Source of the DNA: Caenorhabditis remanei
Taxonomy: Eukaryota > Nematoda > Chromadorea > Rhabditida > Rhabditidae
Assembly: GCF_010183535.1 (NCBI RefSeq)
Contig: NC_071330.1
Location: 7,421,717-7,485,716, forward strand
DNA length: 64,000 nucleotides
Direction: 5' to 3'
Position 1 is the stretch's first letter. Each line of letters begins with the position of its first letter. Of the stretch, positions 50,625 to 62,186 are shown one piece after another. The notes under the pieces were generated by a model. The model was not told the origin of the DNA and ran no database searches. It saw only the letters and a list, made by a program, of their open reading frames with translations. Both the position numbers and the translations under genes were made by a program.

Positions 50625-53045
50625 ATGAATCGGGTGCCCAACATTGCAAAACAACCGCAAAAATCTTCCCAGAGAAAGGAGAAGGCCCCTCCAGAGGTTC
50701 CGGCTATTATCACCGATAAAGAGCGTGGCTCCTATTATGAGAAAGGGAGATTTTTGGGCAAAGGAGGATTCGCTCATTGTTATGAGCTCACTAATCGAGC
50801 CACGCGTGAGGTGGTTGCTGGAAAAGTGGTTCCCAAAACTATGCTTGTTAAGCAATACCAAAGAGACAAGGTAACTAGTTCATAGTATAAATCTGCTTGA
50901 GAATAAATTTCCAGATGACTCAAGAAGTGCAAATTCATCGGGAATTGTGCCACAAGAACATCGTCAAGCTTTTTCACTTCTTTGAAGATTCGCTCAATGT
51001 ATATATTACATTAGAGCTATGTGCTAGACGGTCGTTGATGGAATTGCATAAGAGAAGAAAGGCTGTAACCGAGCCTGAAGCTCGTTACTTTACTCATCAA
51101 GTTGTTGAAGGTGTTCTTTATTTGCACGACCTTAAAATCATTCATCGCGATATGAAGCTTGGAAATCTGTTCCTGAACGACGATCTTGTTGTTAAAATTG
51201 GTGACTTTGGTTTGGCGACAACTGTTGATGGAGATGAACGTAAGAAAACTTTGTGTGGAACTCCGAACTACATCGCTCCTGAGGTTCTCAACAAAATGGG
51301 CCACTCCTTCGAAGTTGATATCTGGGCAGTTGGTTGTATCCTCTATATTCTGCTTTTTGGTCAGCCTCCATTTGAATCAAAGTCCCTGGAAGAGACATAT
51401 TCAAGAATCCGTCATAACAACTACACGATTCCGTCAAGCTCGACGCAAACAGCGTCTAATTTGATTCGAAAGATGCTTCATGCCGATCCAACTAAACGCC
51501 CAACGGCAAAAGAGGTAATTACATTGAACATTTTACTTTCTGAATTTTTGACCAAAAATGGGATTTGATTTATCTTCACGTTTCCTCAAGTTCGAATTTC
51601 CATCGTGACAGCATTCTAGAAATGGTTCACGCTCGCGTTAATTGCCCCACATTTTCATTAGAAAAGGGATCGAAAACTGGGAAAAATAGTCTATTTCGAG
51701 TTGTTGAGTTGGAACCAAAATGAAATCTCTTCTCATCGGTTTGAAATCACTCCAGGTGCATCGCGACATCTTCTTCAAGTCTGGCTTCATGCCGGCTCGA
51801 CTCCCTGTTTCTTGCTTGACTATGGTTCCGAAATTCGGTGGCCATGAAACATCAATGATGGAGGAAAACGTGGCGCCAAGAGGAACCGATGCACGGGTGC
51901 AGCGGTAAGTAATAGAATCAGATACTTATAGTCAAAATGTAATTTCAGCCCATTGAATGGTAGGGCGGGACTGGCTGCTTTGCCACCTCACATGGTGGCG
52001 AACAATGCTGAACGCGAGAAAGCTCAACAGCAAGCTTCTGAGGCAACATTCAGAGAACCAGAAGATGCTTATCTCTCGCAGCTTTTCCATCAAGTGGCTG
52101 TGCTTCTCGAGCAACGCATTCCAGGGGTAAGAAAGAGTTGATGTGTTTGTCTCAAACACTATTCTTTGCAGATTGAAGAGGAAGAAGCTGCTCTAGATGG
52201 ATATCAATCACCGGAGTGTCTCCCAATCTTTTGGATTTCGAAATGGGTGGATTACTCGGATAAGTATGGAATTGGATATCAATTATGCGACAACTCAGTC
52301 GGAGTTCTGTTCAATGACAACTCTCGTATCATGCTTGACCAAGCAGGAAATGAATTGACTTACATTGAAAAAAGCAATAAGGAACATTATTTTTCCATGC
52401 AAAACGGAGAAATTCCGATGACACTCAATAAGAAAGTTACCCTCCTCAAATATTTCCGGTCTTACATGAACGATCATCTCGTCAAAGCTGGAGAAGGATC
52501 GGAACAGAGAGTTGGAGATGACTTGGCTCGTCTCCCAACCCTGCGTGTGTGGTTCAGGACTAAATCTGCCATTGTGTTACACTTATCCAACGGAACTGTG
52601 CAGATAAACTTCTTCAATGTTAGCTCAACCTAAATATAATAACTGTTTTCAAACCATTTCAATTTTAGGATCACGTCAAGATGATGATGTGTCCTCTGAT
52701 GCAAGCCGTCACCTTCATAGATCAGAACAAACGTATGCTCACGTATAAACTGAGTAACCTGCAACGCAATGGTTGTCCGGAGGTATGAATCAATTCTGAA
52801 TGTGAATTTAACAATATATGCTTTCTTTTGAGAAATTCCTCCATCGACTGAAATATGCTAAAACCATGATCGAACGGTTGATGAGTGACGCTAACGTCGT
52901 TGCCCATAACCCTTCCAGACAAGCGGATGTTCCACGTGGTATGGCATCTGCGCGCTCCGCTTCCGCTGGTTCACGAGGACCAATTCACAACGGAAATCAT
53001 CTCCCACAATCAGCCAGTGGATCCAATATCCATCCACGTCGATAA
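50625..53045 (+). CDS. plk-1: Polo-like kinase 1
   Basis: Exons 50625-50870, 50915-51514, 51756-51904, 51949-52126, 52172-52618, 52669-52782 and 52833-53045 give 648 residues, the size of C. elegans PLK-1. The kinase domain (about 38-290) has the glycine loop [10 protein letters not shown], Lys in [15 protein letters not shown] (Asp161), DFG (Asp179) and the activation-loop Thr194 in [12 protein letters not shown]. Two polo boxes follow. The phosphopeptide pincer is present: Trp416 in [11 protein letters not shown], and the His542/Lys544 pair in DHVKMMM. It should be an active mitotic kinase targeted to phosphorylated docking sites at centrosomes, kinetochores and the nuclear envelope. The last intron ends in an unusual TTTTGAG acceptor. 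The tail is Ser/Asn/Arg-rich. Confidence 0.97.
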
Positions 53046-53568
53046 ATAAGTCCCTGATGGCATTTCTTCCAACATTGCTCACACCCTGACTAGTTCCAAA
53101 TCAATCATTCATTTATTCAAAACGTTTAACCATTATTATTCCAGTGTTGTTGTCGTTTTTCATCGAGTTCTTCATCTTTAAATTTCCCTTATAACTTTTG
53201 TGTATTCCTTCCTAGATCTCCCTAATTTCTTTGTGAATACTGATGAGACCCAGCGACACCATTCCTTCCTTTCTCTTACTATTGTACGCAAGGACTACCA
53301 GATTTGTATATGCGTTTTTATTTCTTTTGCATATTGAATCATCTTTTTTTGTAGTATCAGTTTCTGCCAATGAAATCTCCGATGGTGATTATTCTCAAAG
53401 TTCTTGTCAGCTTAAAACCTAACAGCATGCGTATTCTACACTCATGTGTAGTTTACACTCTGACATTCAAAACGTGATAAGCCCTTTTCGATTTATCATT
53501 TGTTTGCTATCACCGAGTCGTCACTTTGCGTGTTTAGCCTTTTCGGACTGAGTTCTTGTACCGTAAAA
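53046..53568. other. plk-1 3' UTR and promoter of the F-box gene
   Basis: This is 523 bp, T-rich after the plk-1 stop. No AATAAA is evident close to it. It probably holds the plk-1 3' UTR, and the last 100 bp the start region of the next gene. Nothing else is recognised. Confidence 0.5.
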
Positions 53569-55503
53569 ATGGAGGAGAATCATGAAAGTCTCTTATTCAA
53601 TTTCAATGATTTTGAGTTTGAAACAGAAGAAACCCATAATTTCAAGAAAGCGACAAAACAAGTAAGTCAAAAAAACCAGAAATTAATTGATTCAAATGAA
53701 ATTAACAGGAGAAAACCGATTTGCTCGAGTTCATTGGAGGATTCGAAAAATGGTCAATTCTTTCTGATGACTGTAAAATGTATGTCGTCGGCTTCTTAGA
53801 TTATTGGACGAGGTAAAATATAAAGTTTTCTATAATTTCACAATATTATCCAATCAGATGCAAATTGTCTTTGTGTTCGAAGAAGGACCATGAAATAGTG
53901 AAAGAAACAATTCTGTATATTACGAAAGGAGTTCGCCCTGAAAATGACGGAGTTCGGATGAAACCGAAACATTTGGCAGAGTTGTTCAAATCAGGTTTTG
54001 AACAGAAACATTCTGATCAGGCGACTATCGATAGAATTACACTGGTTTGTTCATTTTCAGTGTTCTTTTTGATATAACTAAATTAAAATGTGCAGAAAGA
54101 CAACTTCATTCAAATCCATACAGTTTCCAACTTCATTCGTACTTGGAAATTTCATCAAAAACTGGATGAATGCATCATTCGCAGCAAGTCTTCTCTGGAC
54201 CCTGAGTTCTGTTGCTCAAATACTTTTTCGATTCAGAATGGAAAAACTGAAAAAGAATTTCTGAAAATAGCGAAGAAAGTAATGTTGAAATGCAGTAATA
54301 CTGTGCACACTTTAGAAATTGGAATGGAAAAGGTAAGTCTTCCGATTCCTCGAAATTCGTTCATTTACTATTTCAGAATGTTGAGAAAGGAATTGTTGCT
54401 AAGTTCGGAACGATAAAGCACTTGATTATAAATCATCGTTCCGAAGAACCAGTGAAATTTTGGTTGGACAAACTGAATGAAAATGATATTCTGGAAAGCC
54501 TGTCACTGTATACAGTTAAATGGTGGTATTATTGCTATCGAAAGTATCCATTCGATGATATTGCCCATCCATCTGTATGATCTAACCTAAATTCCCACTT
54601 CATTATAATATTTTATAGGTGGTCAAAGCCAAAAACTTGAAAATGGCCTTCCATGTTGATATCACCGATGAGCAATTCCTCTCACTGGAAGCATCTCGAA
54701 TGGCCATTTCAACAGATACTTTGAGTATTGATACTCTTTTTGAATTTATTCGAGTGAGTAACGTCAGAAGAACATTTATTTGCACTTTCATTCTACAGGT
54801 GTATTTTATGATAGTCTCATATATGAAGAAAATCCATCTGACTGCAGAGTGGCCACATCCATTGAAATCTTACAGTAATTCATTTAAAATTTTGAATAAT
54901 TCATCTCTTTATTCAGTTCGAACTTTTTTTATTTGGTGCCCCCCTGTAGCTACCGTAACCTGTTGTCATTGTAGGTTTCTTAAGCTTGGAATGCGTAAAT
55001 TAATAGAAAACCGTGAGATTTGTTCGAAGAAGACACGTTCTTTCTTGAAGAAATATGTTCTAAATCATATCTTTTAAAACTTAAAAATGAGTTTACAGAG
55101 ATGGTTCAATGATGAAATGAATGACGAATTCGTTCAATGTCTCATATGGACAAAGACTAATTATAGAAGCATGTCATCACGACTTTTCTCAGTTTTCAAT
55201 GCAGTGGAACACAATTATAGATCACGTGAAATGTGAGACGATTTAAGAATATGCATTGATGTTCTCTGAAATTGACATAATTTTAGAGCGAATTATACCG
55301 AATTCTTTAAGAAGTTTGAGAAATACGGACAACTTGGAAACTTCTATCAAATCAATAAAGGAAATGACCAAAACAAAAGTATTTCTGTTCTTATATCCAC
55401 GAATAGTTTTTTGGTTCTTCGAACTGGATTCCCGTGTATTCGAGACGGTCAACCTGGCGTGAAACTTGTTTTTCCTAATGATATTTTGGATGTTTTCGAT
55501 TAA
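53569..55503 (+). CDS. F-box / FTH-type (DUF38-like) protein
   Basis: Exons 53569-53661, 53709-53812, 53858-54044, 54096-54332, 54377-54574, 54619-54753, 55099-55232 and 55287-55503 give 434 residues. Residues about 43-80 resemble a nematode F-box: W-S-I-L-S-D-D-C, then [18 protein letters not shown]. The middle and C-terminal parts follow the FTH/DUF38 style of worm FBXA proteins, with a T-L-E-I strand, a [10 protein letters not shown] segment and a closing [12 protein letters not shown]-box proteins recruit substrates to Skp1-cullin ubiquitin ligases; this family is large and fast-evolving in Caenorhabditis. The 345-bp intron after 54753 keeps an open frame and may be retained or hold another exon. 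Confidence 0.72.
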
Positions 55504-55542
55504 ATATTTTCATTACTCTCTTTTCTTTCATTTTTGTCATTA

Positions 55543-55561
55543 AATAAAAGCTTCAATAAAC
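55543..55561 (+). terminator. Poly(A) signals of the F-box gene
   Basis: AATAAA occurs at 55543 and again at about 55556, 40-60 bp after the stop codon, as expected for 3'-end formation of the upstream gene. Confidence 0.6.
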
Positions 55562-55660
55562 AAGTTGAATTCTGGATTCATTTAACATAATTAAGTGAGT
55601 TGGCACAGGAGAGAAACTTTAACTTTCAGATCTTCAGATAATAATCTATAAAGACAGTCG

Positions 55661-56330
55661 ATGGATGAAGTTGTATTACTTTTCGTAGTTTTGGTTCTCT
55701 TGATTTCAATTCCTTCTCTCATTCAATGCAAATCGAAAAAGAAAGAAAGTAGTAGAAAAGTGGACAGAGGTAAAGCAAAAGTTGATGCAAGATCGAGAGG
55801 AGTTTCGAGAGTAAGATTAAAGATTATGACATATAAGAAGCAGTCTTTAACTTTCAGAAAAAGTCATCTGAAACAGCAGCAGAAGGAAATAAATTTTCAA
55901 TTGCGAAATGTCTGAAAAGTAAAGAGAAACGATCAAATGAACAGACAATTCAGCCAACGATTACGAAGGATGGAATGAAAATAAAGGCTAAAAAGAATAA
56001 TAAAAAGAGCAAATCCAAAGAAACGACAGTTTCGAAGACTACTGTATCAACAGAAGATTATGATCCTGTAGATGAAAAGACAGCGAAAGATTATACAGAG
56101 AAAAAGACGAGAACAGTTTCAACTGCTGAAGAGCGTCTACCTTCAAGACGGGAACAACGCACACAGTCTACATCAATTGAGACGATTGCAGATAAGCCGA
56201 AGAGGTTAGAATTATACTTATTGCTAATCTGGGAGAACTTTAAAATTTCAGAAAGCCAAAAACAGAGGAATACATGGAGTCGCAGAATGATGATGACACG
56301 TTGAGATGTGTGAAAAGTATCTGTAATTAA
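55661..56330 (+). CDS. Lys-rich protein with an N-terminal membrane segment
   Basis: Exons 55661-55810, 55858-56204 and 56252-56330 give 191 residues. Residues 4-22 are strongly hydrophobic (VVLLFVVLVLLISIPSLI) and act as a signal peptide or signal anchor. The rest is low-complexity, rich in Lys, Ser, Thr and Glu, with no folded domain visible. I do not recognise the family. It starts 157 bp after the F-box gene stop on the same strand. An AACTTTCAG site at about 55621-55629 could serve as a trans-splice acceptor, so the two may form an operon. Confidence 0.6.
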
Positions 56331-57650
56331 TCTAGTTGTTGTTCCATATCAGTCTCCAATAAATTATTAAATTTATTTTATTAATGAAAATGTCGAAATC
56401 AGAATTGTAGTTTTTGAAGCAATATTCGTATTCATGGGAAACGAATCATTAGTAGCCAGAGTATCTAATGATGTGTCAGCATCAGACAACTCGTGGGCTC
56501 CGCCGAAATAATTCAGTATTCATAAAATTAATAAAGACTGCTACAATCAAGAAAAAGGACAACTACAAATCCTCTGAAATCTTCTGTCAGTATCTCAATA
56601 GGGTATCTCTAACAGAAATCTTAACATACCTTTACCATTAGGTTTGTCATTCCGGTACTACAGTATGCCTATCCTTATTTTTTTAGAAGTTTAATTCATC
56701 TTTTCACTACATTTTTCTAATCTTGATAACACCAGTTTCAATATAATTCGTTCCGTTGTTTCTCTGGATATACCTTTCAATGATACGTTGTCTTTCCGAA
56801 TTCATTTGCAACTACAATCACCCGATCTCAAAATGTCCGAACAAACAGAAAATCTCAGAAGATGATCGTAACGAACAAGTTTGTTGGTTGAGAGTGTCTC
56901 AAGCTGTATTTTCTTTCAATCGAGTTGGTCAATTCAATCAGAAACAGGTGTCTACGTATAGTTTGATCCACACTCACCCACACTTTGAACTTTATTCATT
57001 CTTAAGAATTCTCAACAAAGAAATAGAATGAAAACCTGTTTGGAATCCATGAAATGAAAAAGAGAGTCTAGAGAATGTTGCATTTCATGTCGTGTTTCTA
57101 TTAGGAATAACACTCTCTCGCCTACAAAAAAGACGACGCAATTGATGGATTTGGGAGGGAATGAAATAAGCTGCGAAGGAATATCTTCTGCCGTTTTGCC
57201 ATTAGACTCGTCTCGTCATTTTCCGCAAAACATCTTTGTTTCTTTCTGTTCTCTCTCTTTATTACCCGTAACAGAGACCATTGAGTCATTTGAAATGTAG
57301 ACTAGACTACTGCATCCTTTGATTCTGATACAGTTGGAACATAACTGAATGGAACTGATTCTTATAACTATTCACAAAAATATCTAACCTGGAAGTATAC
57401 ACCGCGTTTTCAGGCTCCCAGATCAAATTAGTTTCCCGTCTTCTTTTTCGGGAGCTAACATTCGAACAACCTTTTAAGTGTCCACTAGAGTTCGAAAACA
57501 CTTCTTATCACATTTTCCCCTCAACAAATACTAGTATCCCATCTCTCCCTCTACAGCTCTTCGTTTTCCACAGCTCTCTTCACTCACTATTATTCTCGCC
57601 CGCCATACAACTCTGCTATTTCTATGCCTATGTAGTCAGGTCGCATCACC
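56331..57650. other. Intergenic before tRNA-Met
   Basis: This is 1.3 kb. A plus-strand frame at 56756-57031 (91 codons) has no motif or splice support and is not called. The 150 bp before the tRNA are pyrimidine-rich. Nothing else is recognised. Confidence 0.45.
56358..56363 (+). terminator. Poly(A) signal of the Lys-rich gene
   Basis: AATAAA lies about 28 bp after the stop codon at 56330, in a T/A-rich setting. Confidence 0.55.
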
Positions 57651-57723
57651 GCTTCCGTAGCGCAGTAGGCAGCGCGTCAGTCTCATAATCTGAAGGTCGT
57701 GAGTTCGAGCCTCACCGGGAGCA
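57651..57723 (+). tRNA. tRNA-Met (CAT), elongator type
   Basis: The acceptor stem GCTTCCG pairs with CGGGAGC, followed by discriminator A. The A-box region TAGCGCAGTAGGC and the B-box GGTTCGAGCC-like arm (GAGTTCGAGCCTC) are in place. The anticodon loop CTCATAA holds CAT. The sequence matches the elongator tRNA-Met pattern (TAGCGCAGTAGG, CAGTCTCATAATCTG), not the initiator. There is no intron. A T-run follows within about 30 bp, suitable for pol III termination. Confidence 0.95.
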
Positions 57724-60089
57724 AGGTTTTTGCTTTTCTAGATGAGTTTGTGGTCAGAAAACAAAAAGTAGAAGTTCAAAGAGAAAGTACCACGTCTCAC
57801 TTCACTTTTTGGGTATATTTACTTTTCGTCCCCCCCTATATTGAAGAATGACCCCCCAAAAAGGACCTGGGAAAAGCCCCCCACCTGATTGATTATTGAC
57901 CCCCCACCCATTGAACATTAGCCCCCCTCCTTTTTTTCTTTTTTCGCTTATACTCCTGAACAATTTAGTCCAACATAATTCAACTATACCCGAATCTTCA
58001 GGCTTAGGTAAAAAGACCCGGAAAGACATTTTCGGCATAATTTATATTTATGATGTTCAAGCTTATAGTCTGAAAACGTGCTTCCATTTGTTTTATTCAT
58101 AGTGTGGAATTCAATAGTGGGGGCCTGATGTTCTATGTTGGGGGTCTATTGTTAAACAGTGGGGGTTTTAAAGTCATTAATGGGGGACTTATATTCAATG
58201 ATGGGGGTCTAATAATCCATAGGTGGGGGACCGATGTTCAATGGTGGGGGGCTATCAATAAATGATTACAGCTAAAGATAAACAGTAAGAATTACAACAC
58301 CGCTCTCGGTGGGGGGCTCTAGGGGGGTGGGGGCGATAAGTCATGAATACCAGGTTCTTGAACAATCGTCCCCCACTTTGTACTGGTGGGGGGTCATTGT
58401 TTCACACCAAAATAGAAGTAGAGCCCCCCGCCGTGAGGAAAAAGCCCCCACCTGTTTTGTACTGGGTGGGGGGCTCTTCCTAGGTAAATTTCAACGTGGG
58501 GGACTCTACTGATGTGGGGGGCGATAAGTAAAGAATCCCCACTTTTTAAATTGAAAACACTTAATCTATGTCATCGTTTTCGCCTTCATATGTTGCAACC
58601 GAAACCAATGACTTGTGTAACTCCTTTACTTTATAAGAGATGCATTCATCTTCTTGATTCATCATTTCTCCAAGTGCATACCCATTTGATCTCCGATGTA
58701 CATAATAAGATTTACTGGTTAGTGACTGTCGTCCTCTTTTCATTCATTCGTCGCGTGAAAAACAACTCGTCGACTTCTTTGTTTTATAAGAAGTTATCCT
58801 TTTTTCCTCTGATCAATCGATTTCATCGGTAGAATTTGTGGAAAGGATCTCGTATGATAATCAAGATTCTTGTGAAATACAACCTGATATTTCTTTCTTT
58901 TCTCGAATCATTTCTTTCTCTTTTTTATTCCCATTGTCAACCTTTTGTCTGTGTCTCCTTTCTCAACATCATTTCATTGTCCGTCGTTTCCTTCTACAAA
59001 AAAACCGACTTGGCGGTCACTGCTTCACGATACCAAATTTTTCATTTATCGCTCTGTTGTTGTGATTCTGAAAAATTACACTTTTTTAAATGAAGTAATA
59101 TGTAATGATTTCGATGATTCATCTATCTATAGTCTCCTCTTTAAATCAAGATTAAGACAATCTAGAACTTCCTTTCAAAGAATTAAATCATTTAGTTTCT
59201 GTTTCTTGCAGAGTATACTGACATACTCTACTTTTAGACGTAGACTATTTCCAAGAGCATATAGTAGAACTGAATCTGAATTTCACCAACTCCAGCCAAC
59301 ATAATCTACCGTTTCTAAAAACTGTGGTTTTTCATTTCTCAAAACTCTAATTAACGATCAATTGAATCAATTGAAGCGAATGGATTACGATACCGTGTTT
59401 CTTATCTTCTTTTTTCGCTCTTTTTTTCGTCTGTCTGGTCTAAAAGAAGCTATTCGAAAGCATCATGCCTCTCACATGTTCCTTCAAATCTTTACCCATT
59501 TCTCATTTTATTCCGAAAAGAGAATCCTTTCAAAAGAGAGTGCCTTTCAAGGTTAAAGCTATTTAGCTGTTTAGTTTGTATTTACTATCCAACTTTTTGA
59601 ATAGAATTACTTTTAGATAGTTTGTCGGCCACAGTATCTCGGTGATATCATATAATTCCAGTCTTAAAAGGAGACGGCCACTTTTTATCACTTTATCCGT
59701 TTCCGTCGAAAAAATGAAGACGAAAAATGAAGAGTTTTTGTCTTCAATCACGTCTTCCGTATTTTCTCACAAAAATCACCTCATCAGCCTTCCCCGTTTT
59801 TGTGGGCGTTACTTCCAAAACATGATGAACCCGCGAGTTGTCGGCCACCTTTACAGTCTTCGAAATTATAAAAAAACATAGTTGCTAATTGATAAATCAT
59901 TTCACAGAAGAAGATAACAGTTATGGCAGAAATGGATATTATTTTCGAGTGAGCATTGATGAAGTTTACTGTATATCATTTGTCGAACTGTTCTGAACTG
60001 CCCTCATTTCAGTCATGGTCTACATCTCGTTTTACTTTATAAAAGCGTGTCAATGCATAAATTTCTCTCTTCATTGAATTCTATTTCAG
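57724..60089. other. Intergenic between tRNA-Met and the FRAG1-like gene
   Basis: The first 800 bp are the G/C-run minisatellite listed separately. The remaining 1.5 kb is T-rich with many short frames (58836-59304, 59362-59556, 59642-59881) that are Phe/Ser-rich and lack splice structure. No gene is called. Confidence 0.45.
57829..58545. repeat. Minisatellite of G5-6 runs, two halves in opposite orientation
   Basis: On the plus strand the left part (57829-57927) has C-runs starting near 57830, 57852, 57877, 57900 and 57922. The right part (58119-58251) has G-runs starting at 58119, 58140, 58161, 58182, 58203, 58225 and 58246. The unit is about 21 bp: TGGGGG, then a variable CT/AC step and a TTCAAT-like stretch. 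The complement of the left half matches the right-half unit. A more degenerate third part with both polarities runs from 58307 to 58545. There are enough closely spaced G-runs for quadruplex formation on either strand. Confidence 0.85.
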
Positions 60090-61701
60090 ATGACTGTCGT
60101 TGCATCAACATCAGATGATTTCTATGCAAACTATGCATTCGAAACGTCAGATCCAAAGAATGAAAATTCAATCAGGGTCGGTATTCAGAATAGAAGTAGA
60201 ATAGAAGTTGAGCTACATTTTCAGGTACCTCGGAATACAACAGAAAACCGTCGACTGAAATACGGTCATTCAGAAGATGATAATTCAGATATTGCATATT
60301 TGAATTTTCCTGTTATTATTCCATCACTTCTTTTCACAATAATTTCAATGGGATGTTTCATAGGCAAGCTTTAGGAACATTCAGATTTCATATGGTTGTG
60401 ACCGTGATATCATATTTTCAGGTGGAATTGTAACATCACTGAGAACAGATTATATTCCGGATGAACGCGAGTTAATACGAGGGTATGTCATCGAATACGG
60501 CAGCAGTCGTTTCAGATGCAATGTGAGTTATTCCTCTCTCTCTCCTCTTCGTTTCTCTGCCTCGTTCTCTTTGCCAATGTGTATGTTAGTGTGTCCTCCT
60601 ATTTTCAACGCACGGATGGCCGAGTGGTCTAAGGCGCCAGACTCAAGCGTTCAGCTTGCCTCAAGTTCGAGGTCTACTGGGTGTTCTGGTACTCGTATGG
60701 GTGCGTGGGTTCGAATCCCACTTCGTGCAGATACTTTTTTCATTCGATATATTTTTTTCAGTCAACAATTCCATTCCCAACTGATGGGCTGCCCTCCATT
60801 TTGAATTTATTCGAGTTGAATGTGATTGGAAACGTTTTGTTTCGCTATGCAGTTTGCATTCCAATTGTAATAAGAGTTTTCAATGCGATTACTATCAGGT
60901 TTAGTTTAAACATTTGAATCCTAATATTTATCTCATAATATCAGAAATCTTCTTCGTCACGAATACTCCACGAAATTCTCTTCATTACACAAAGTTATGG
61001 CAGATTCTATGCCAATTTTCACATTTGTCGAGGCTTTTATGATGTCTCTTTTCAGCATTGTTACAGTACACGAAGATTTTCCAGGTATTTCCGAAAATAG
61101 CGAGTACATAGAATCCTTTCAAAAAAATCAATTTCTAGAAGCGAATAGATTTTTCAAAATAGTTTTTGCAATGTCATCTGTGGTCAATATGTTAACTACA
61201 ACAACCGTCATGTTTGCATTCTCTTCAAATTCTGAAAGTGTGAGTTTTAATGAATGAAATCGCGAGATAAAATTCACAACATACAATTTCTAATATTTCA
61301 GAAATGGGATACAACTTCAATGATAATGAAATTGATATCCGTAGTGATATATGTATATTTCATGCCACAATATATTCAATATCATCAATCTTCAATTACT
61401 TTTCCAATATGTCATTCCTACAGTAAGTCATTCATTTTCAAAGAAGTTTGTTGTATTTCATATCAATTTTATATTTTCAGTGCCCCAACTATTTGCTCTC
61501 ATGGAATATGTGATCATTGCTGCTTATGCAACTTTTCATCTATCATTTCTAATCGATATCCGTAATATTTCTTTTATTTGCTTCCCACGTTCTGCCAGTG
61601 GAGAATGTGAACCAATTGATCCTACGAATTTCAAGAAAGGTGCCAAATACGAACATTGCCGAGCGTTCGAATATAATCAGCGGAGAATAATGAGTCTATA
61701 A
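60090..61701 (+). CDS. FRAG1/PGAP2-type multi-pass membrane protein
   Basis: Exons 60090-60176, 60225-60363, 60422-60522, 60762-60898, 60945-61084, 61139-61239, 61302-61422 and 61481-61701 give 348 residues. Hydrophobic segments are near 51-75, 120-150, 165-200, 205-230, 240-260 and 280-305. The segment VEAFMMSLFSIVTVHEDFP with the following helix, and the closing helix around LMEYVIIAAYATFHLSFLID, match the FRAG1/DRAM/Sfk1 family pattern seen in PGAP2. That Golgi/ER protein takes part in lipid remodelling of GPI anchors. Family is inferred from this pattern; several diverged worm paralogues exist. The second intron would use a GC donor. The 48-bp first intron is in frame and could be retained. 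The start follows a TTTCAG site directly, consistent with trans-splicing. Confidence 0.7.
60610..60729 (+). tRNA. tRNA-Leu (CAA) with intron, inside a protein-gene intron
   Basis: The acceptor stem GCACGGA pairs with TTCGTGC plus discriminator A. The D-arm TGGCCGAGTGGTCTAAGGCG and the long variable arm are typical of tRNA-Leu. The anticodon CAA is at 60644-60646 in CCAGACTCAAG, and the matching TTCTGG resumes at 60684. That leaves an intron of about 36 nt (60648-60683), as known for tRNA-Leu-CAA. The T-arm GTGGGTTCGAATCCCAC is perfect. The gene lies on the same strand within intron 60523-60761 of the FRAG1-like gene. Confidence 0.95.
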
Positions 61702-61716
61702 TTATGTATTTATTCC

Positions 61717-61722
61717 AATAAA
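61717..61722 (+). terminator. Poly(A) signal of the FRAG1-like gene
   Basis: AATAAA lies 16 bp after the stop codon at 61701, in an AT-rich stretch. Confidence 0.55.
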
Positions 61723-62186
61723 TTTATACAAAAAAGTCAGATTACAGAAAAGATATTGTTCATAAAACACGACAGTAAAACTCACCGAGCGAAAGCAGAA
61801 AACCAAAAAATGGAACAGAAATTAAATAGGAATTATGTAAAAAAAAAGGGATATATCATGAAAACTCCAAAACACAAAGAAAATCGAAAGCAGTGGGATG
61901 GAAAGGGGAAAATATATTTACTCGTACTCAATGACCCGTGTCTACCAACAAGATTAGATCCAATATGGTTGGAACCCTTTACACTACAGTGAATCTTCTA
62001 AAAAACTCCCCGCAAAAAATACCACGAAATGGGAGTCGGGATAAATTAGTTTGGCGGAAAAAAAGAACGGGAAAAATAATAAGATATTATTCAGTACAGA
62101 TAAAGCAATTGAGATGATAAAATGAATGTAGAAACCGCATTTGTGGAAACGTTAAACAGTGAGAGCCGCGTTTCAATAAAGTTGAT
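61723..62186. other. Convergent 3' intergenic region
   Basis: This is 464 bp of A-rich sequence between the FRAG1-like gene and the 3' end of the minus-strand Gln/Pro-rich gene. It presumably holds both 3' UTRs. No other feature is recognised. Confidence 0.45.
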
